A DNA stretch of 7,770 nt. It comes from an uncultured Actinomycetospora sp. (GTDB lineage Bacteria > Actinomycetota > Actinomycetes > Mycobacteriales > Pseudonocardiaceae). The translations under genes were made by a program, and so were the position numbers. The notes under the pieces are model-generated. The model was not told the DNA's origin. It saw only the letters and a list, made by a program, of their open reading frames with translations, and made no database searches. Below, piece after piece: positions 5,886 through 7,770 of the stretch. The stretch spans positions 1 through 7,770 of the forward strand of contig CADCTH010000234.1 of the NCBI GenBank assembly GCA_902805495.1, read 5' to 3'. How positions within the stretch are numbered: position 1 is the first letter of the stretch; every line of letters starts with the position of its first letter.

Positions 5886-6514
5886 GCGGCCCGGCCGCCC
5901 GCGAGGTCACCGACGGGCGCCGGCGCAAGGGCGAGGAGCGCCGCCGGCTGCTGCGGGAGGCGACGATGCGCGTGGTCGGTCGCGGCGGCGTGGCGGCGGT
6001 GACGCAGCGCGCGGTGGCCGCGGAGGCCGGGATGACGCCGAGCCTCGTCAGCTACCACTTCCCGACCGTCGACGCGCTGCTCTCGGCCACGCTGGCCGCG
6101 GTCAACGACTCCTACGTCGCCGCGCTCGAGCGCTGCGCGCGGGAGGACGACCCGGTGCGCGCCCTCGCCGCCCTGGTCGCCCTGCAGGCCGCCGACCGCA
6201 CCGACGCGCTCGCGGCCGAGTACGAGCTGTTCCTGCAGGCCGGCCGGCGCCCGGCCCTGCGTGCCGAGTGGGTGCGCTGGACCACCGCGCTCGACACCCT
6301 GCTCGCCCCCCTCGTGCCCGAGCCCACCGCGCGCGCCGCGGCCGCCGCCGGCGTCGACGGGCTGTTCCTGCGCTGCTGGTGCGACCCCGCGCCCTGGAGC
6401 GCCGCCGCGTGCGAGGACGTGCTGCGCGCGCTGCTGCCCGGCGGATCTGGTGCCGCGGACGGACCCGGCGCTACGGTCGGCTCTCCGACGGCCCGTGGAG
6501 GTGGACGGCGATGA
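5882..6514 (+). CDS. TetR-family transcriptional regulator
   Basis: A 210-aa protein. The N-terminal TetR helix-turn-helix domain spans about residues 18-70: helix 1 RRRLLREATMRVV, then VTQRAVAAEAGMTPSLVSYH (40-59) as the HTH, followed by F60 and PTVDALL in place of the usual GSKDALL. Residues 75-185 are the helical ligand-binding and dimerisation region, including FLQAGRRPALRAEWVRWTT. The last 25 residues are low-complexity and Gly/Ala-rich, and their codons contain the ribosome site of the next gene. It starts at the GTG overlapping the SMR stop; the frame is open further upstream inside the SMR gene but without TetR homology. The context makes it the likely local repressor of the efflux operon, induced by a pump substrate; this is inference. 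The palindrome at 5328-5348 is one candidate binding site. Confidence 0.92.
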   Translation: MSGPAAREVTDGRRRKGEERRRLLREATMRVVGRGGVAAVTQRAVAAEAGMTPSLVSYHFPTVDALLSATLAAVNDSYVAALERCAREDDPVRALAALVALQAADRTDALAAEYELFLQAGRRPALRAEWVRWTTALDTLLAPLVPEPTARAAAAAGVDGLFLRCWCDPAPWSAAACEDVLRALLPGGSGAADGPGATVGSPTARGGGRR

Positions 6515-6729
6515 AGAAGCTCGCGGAGCTCCTGGTCTGCTTCCTGCACCCGATCGCCGTGGTGCTCGTGTGGCTCAACCTCGTCGTGCGCCCCGGGCTC
6601 AGCGGCACGGCGAAGATCGTGTGGGCCGTCCTCGCGCTCATCCCGGTGGTGCCGTTCGTCTACGTGCTCACCGGGGGCGAGCTGTGGGAGAGCGCGCCGA
6701 AGCCCCCGCAGGGCCTGGCCCGGCGCTGA
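6511..6729 (+). CDS. small two-helix membrane protein, PLDc_N-like (72 aa)
   Basis: A 72-aa membrane protein with two predicted helices, about 5-28 (LAELLVCFLHPIAVVLVWLN) and 34-54 (KIVWAVLALIPVVPFVYVLT), joined by a short loop with RPGLSG, and a soluble tail GGELWESAPKPPQ. The second helix resembles the phospholipase D/cardiolipin synthase N-terminal segment (PLDc_N) found as a stand-alone unit in many actinobacteria; that resemblance is by eye and weak. No catalytic residues are present, so it is probably structural or accessory. The ATG overlaps the TetR-family stop by 4 nt (ATGA) and has GGAGGTGG at 6497-6504, which indicates translational coupling. It could be an efflux accessory protein or an unrelated operon member. 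Confidence 0.8.
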   Translation: MKKLAELLVCFLHPIAVVLVWLNLVVRPGLSGTAKIVWAVLALIPVVPFVYVLTGGELWESAPKPPQGLARR

Positions 6730-6759
6730 CCGTCCGGCGCGGGCGCCGTCGTCCGGGCT

Positions 6760-6794
6760 GTCCGCCGGTCGCACGGTCGGTACCGTCGGCGGAC
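6760..6794 (+). terminator. hairpin terminator after the SMR-TetR-membrane protein operon
   Basis: GTCCGCCG (6760-6767) pairs perfectly with CGGCGGAC (6787-6794). Inside, ACGGT (6773-6777) pairs with ACCGT (6782-6786) around a 4-nt loop, leaving a 5-nt bulge on the left. It lies 31 nt after the last stop of the operon and ahead of the next gene. There is no U-tract. It could also contain the promoter of the following gene (TACCGT at 6781-6786 is a weak -10). Confidence 0.55.
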
Positions 6795-6874
6795 CGCGGT
6801 CGAGCAGCCTGCCGCGGCGCCCGAGCCCCCGAGTTGGCGACGCCGGTGTCGCCGACGAGTCGCGAGGAGCCGCC

Positions 6875-7654
6875 GTGCTCGACACCGCCCGGGCCTCCCC
6901 GGGAGGCCGCGCGGACGTCCCGGGGTTCCCGCCGCCCGGCGACCCGCTCTGGCAGACGATCGCGGCCGCGGGCGCCGGGAGCGTCGAGCTCAAGGTCCTG
7001 CTCGTCCCCGGCGCGGGGCACTTCACCGGGCACCACGGGGGCCGGGTCCGCCAGCGCCGGCTCTACCTGCTCGACACCGCGGACCTCCTGCTCGCCCGCG
7101 TCGGGGTCCACGTCCGTCTGCGCGACCGGGGGCGCGACCGTTGGGACCTCACCGTGCGGGTCCGCGACGAGGGCACCGCACCGGACCAGCGACGTCCCGC
7201 CGACGCCCGGGTCGAGGTCGACGTCCTGCCCGGGCACGCGTACCACAGCGCCGAGCTGCGCGACACCCTCGCCGCCGACCTCGCGGCCGCGTGCCGCGAC
7301 GGGGACCTCGACGTCCACGCGCTGATGACCGCGCCCCAGGCGGCGCTGTTGGCCGGCGCCGTCCCGGGCCTGCGCGCGACCGGTCAGGACCTGGTCGTCC
7401 ACGGCCCCTTGACGGTCGAGCGCACCGTGGTGCCGCGGCCGCGCTGCGGGCTCGCCCACGCCCGCCACGAGCGCTGCCGGTTCCCGGCGGGCCGGGTGCT
7501 CGAGGAGTTCTCGGCGCGCTGCGCGCCCGCCGAGGCGCCGGCGGTCGCCCGCGCCGTCAGCCGCTTCCTCGTCCGCCACGGCGCCACCCCGGCCGCGCAG
7601 CAGCGCACCAAGACCGCGGCGTGGCTCGACGAGCTGCTGCGCGCGACGTCCTGA
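6875..7654 (+). CDS. CYTH-like (triphosphate tunnel fold) hypothetical protein
   Basis: A 259-aa soluble protein with no signal peptide. The middle resembles the CYTH/triphosphate tunnel metalloenzyme fold: a first strand SVELKVLL (36-43), then RRLYLLDTADLLLARVGVHV (61-80) with the Y-x-x-D-T and x-G-x-x-(L)R-x-R pattern, RLR (81-83), WDLTVRVR (90-97), VEVDV (113-117), and later LTVERTVVPRPRC (179-191) and GRVLEEFSARC (206-216). CYTH proteins act on triphosphates (thiamine triphosphatase, inorganic triphosphatase, class IV adenylate cyclase). Here the signature ExExK is SxExK, because Ser36 replaces the first glutamate, so activity is uncertain. The GTG at 6875 follows GAGGAG (6864-6869) with 5-nt spacing. 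It is probably its own transcription unit after the upstream hairpin. The fold call is by pattern only; a plain hypothetical protein is the fallback. Confidence 0.85.
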   Translation: MLDTARASPGGRADVPGFPPPGDPLWQTIAAAGAGSVELKVLLVPGAGHFTGHHGGRVRQRRLYLLDTADLLLARVGVHVRLRDRGRDRWDLTVRVRDEGTAPDQRRPADARVEVDVLPGHAYHSAELRDTLAADLAAACRDGDLDVHALMTAPQAALLAGAVPGLRATGQDLVVHGPLTVERTVVPRPRCGLAHARHERCRFPAGRVLEEFSARCAPAEAPAVARAVSRFLVRHGATPAAQQRTKTAAWLDELLRATS

Positions 7655-7661
7655 TCGCGGC

Positions 7662-7770
7662 TCAGCGCGCCGGGCGCCAGCGGCGGATCGCCTCGTAGGC
7701 CAGCGCGCCACCCGCGACCACGGGCAGGTCGACGACCCCGAGGACGAGCAGCGCCGCGCCGCCGAGGTAG
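7662..7770 (-). CDS. C-terminal end of a membrane protein (partial)
   Basis: A leftward gene enters from the right edge; its last 35 residues are visible and end at TGA (7662-7664). They show one hydrophobic helix (YLGGAALLVLGVVDLPVVAG), then a short basic tail ending in RRWRPAR that probably faces the cytoplasm. The family cannot be told. It converges with the CYTH-like gene with only 7 nt between stops and no room for a shared terminator there. Confidence 0.65.
   Translation of the reverse strand, partial: YLGGAALLVLGVVDLPVVAGGALAYEAIRRWRPAR

Noticed and set aside
6474..6480. Recurring CGGTCGG near the TetR-family gene end, in the 6760-6794 hairpin and in the 5328-5348 palindrome, as a shared regulator motif
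   Set aside because: A GC-only 7-mer with one T is expected several times by chance in a window of this composition, and only the 5328-5348 site has two proper arms.
6758..6786. CTGTCC-N17-TACCGT as a promoter for the CYTH-like gene
   Set aside because: The -35 matches consensus poorly and the whole segment is better explained by the hairpin; it is mentioned only as an alternative.
6668..7711. A 347-codon minus-strand open frame opposite the CYTH-like gene
   Set aside because: It has low-complexity Arg/Ala/Gly content, while the plus-strand gene has a good ribosome site and structured sequence. The true minus-strand gene at the right edge uses a different frame.

Overview
The window is very GC-rich (roughly three quarters G+C by eye) with strong G/C preference at third codon positions and mostly GTG starts. 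Together with a GAF-ANTAR regulator, a DUF4383 membrane protein and an Mmr/EmrE-like efflux pump, this points to an actinobacterial chromosome, perhaps Pseudonocardiales; the genus cannot be fixed from sequence alone. I see no mobile element, CRISPR array, tRNA or rRNA. Ten complete protein genes and two edge-truncated genes fill almost all of the window. The longest gap without a gene is about 170 bases.

Left part (1-1733): a truncated thiamine-diphosphate-dependent 2-keto acid decarboxylase (pyruvate/indolepyruvate decarboxylase family) runs leftward off the edge. It is divergent from psuG, the pseudouridine-5'-phosphate glycosidase, which has no psuK kinase next to it.

Signalling pair (1745-3627): a soluble GAF-ANTAR protein (putative sensor and RNA-binding antiterminator) is followed in the same direction by a soluble class III adenylate cyclase that keeps all six canonical catalytic residues. 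A stress-sigma-like promoter (GTGT-N14-GGGTAC) precedes the GAF-ANTAR gene. The cyclase has a 21-bp x3 in-frame tandem repeat near its N-terminus. A perfect 16-bp hairpin closes the unit and serves the convergent gene as well.

Middle minus-strand block (3708-5531): from right to left these are a 59-aa small ORF of unknown function, an AraC-family regulator with a palindrome over its likely -10 box, and a four-helix DUF4383 membrane protein. The last has an excellent SigF/SigB-type promoter (GGTTT-N15-GGGTAG). The two stress-type promoters suggest that the DUF4383 gene and the GAF-ANTAR/cyclase unit share a general stress response.

Right part (5559-7770): a compact plus-strand operon encodes an SMR multidrug efflux pump, a TetR-family regulator and a 72-aa two-helix membrane protein, each overlapping the next by 4 nt, and it ends in a hairpin. 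The simplest model is that the TetR protein controls the pump. Next comes a 259-aa protein that looks like a divergent CYTH/triphosphate-tunnel domain. Last is the C-terminal tail of a minus-strand membrane protein, 7 nt away in convergent orientation.

No clearly new multi-gene system stands out. The most useful leads are the paired stress-sigma promoters, the overlapping pump-regulator-membrane operon, the divergent CYTH-like protein and the unlisted small ORF.
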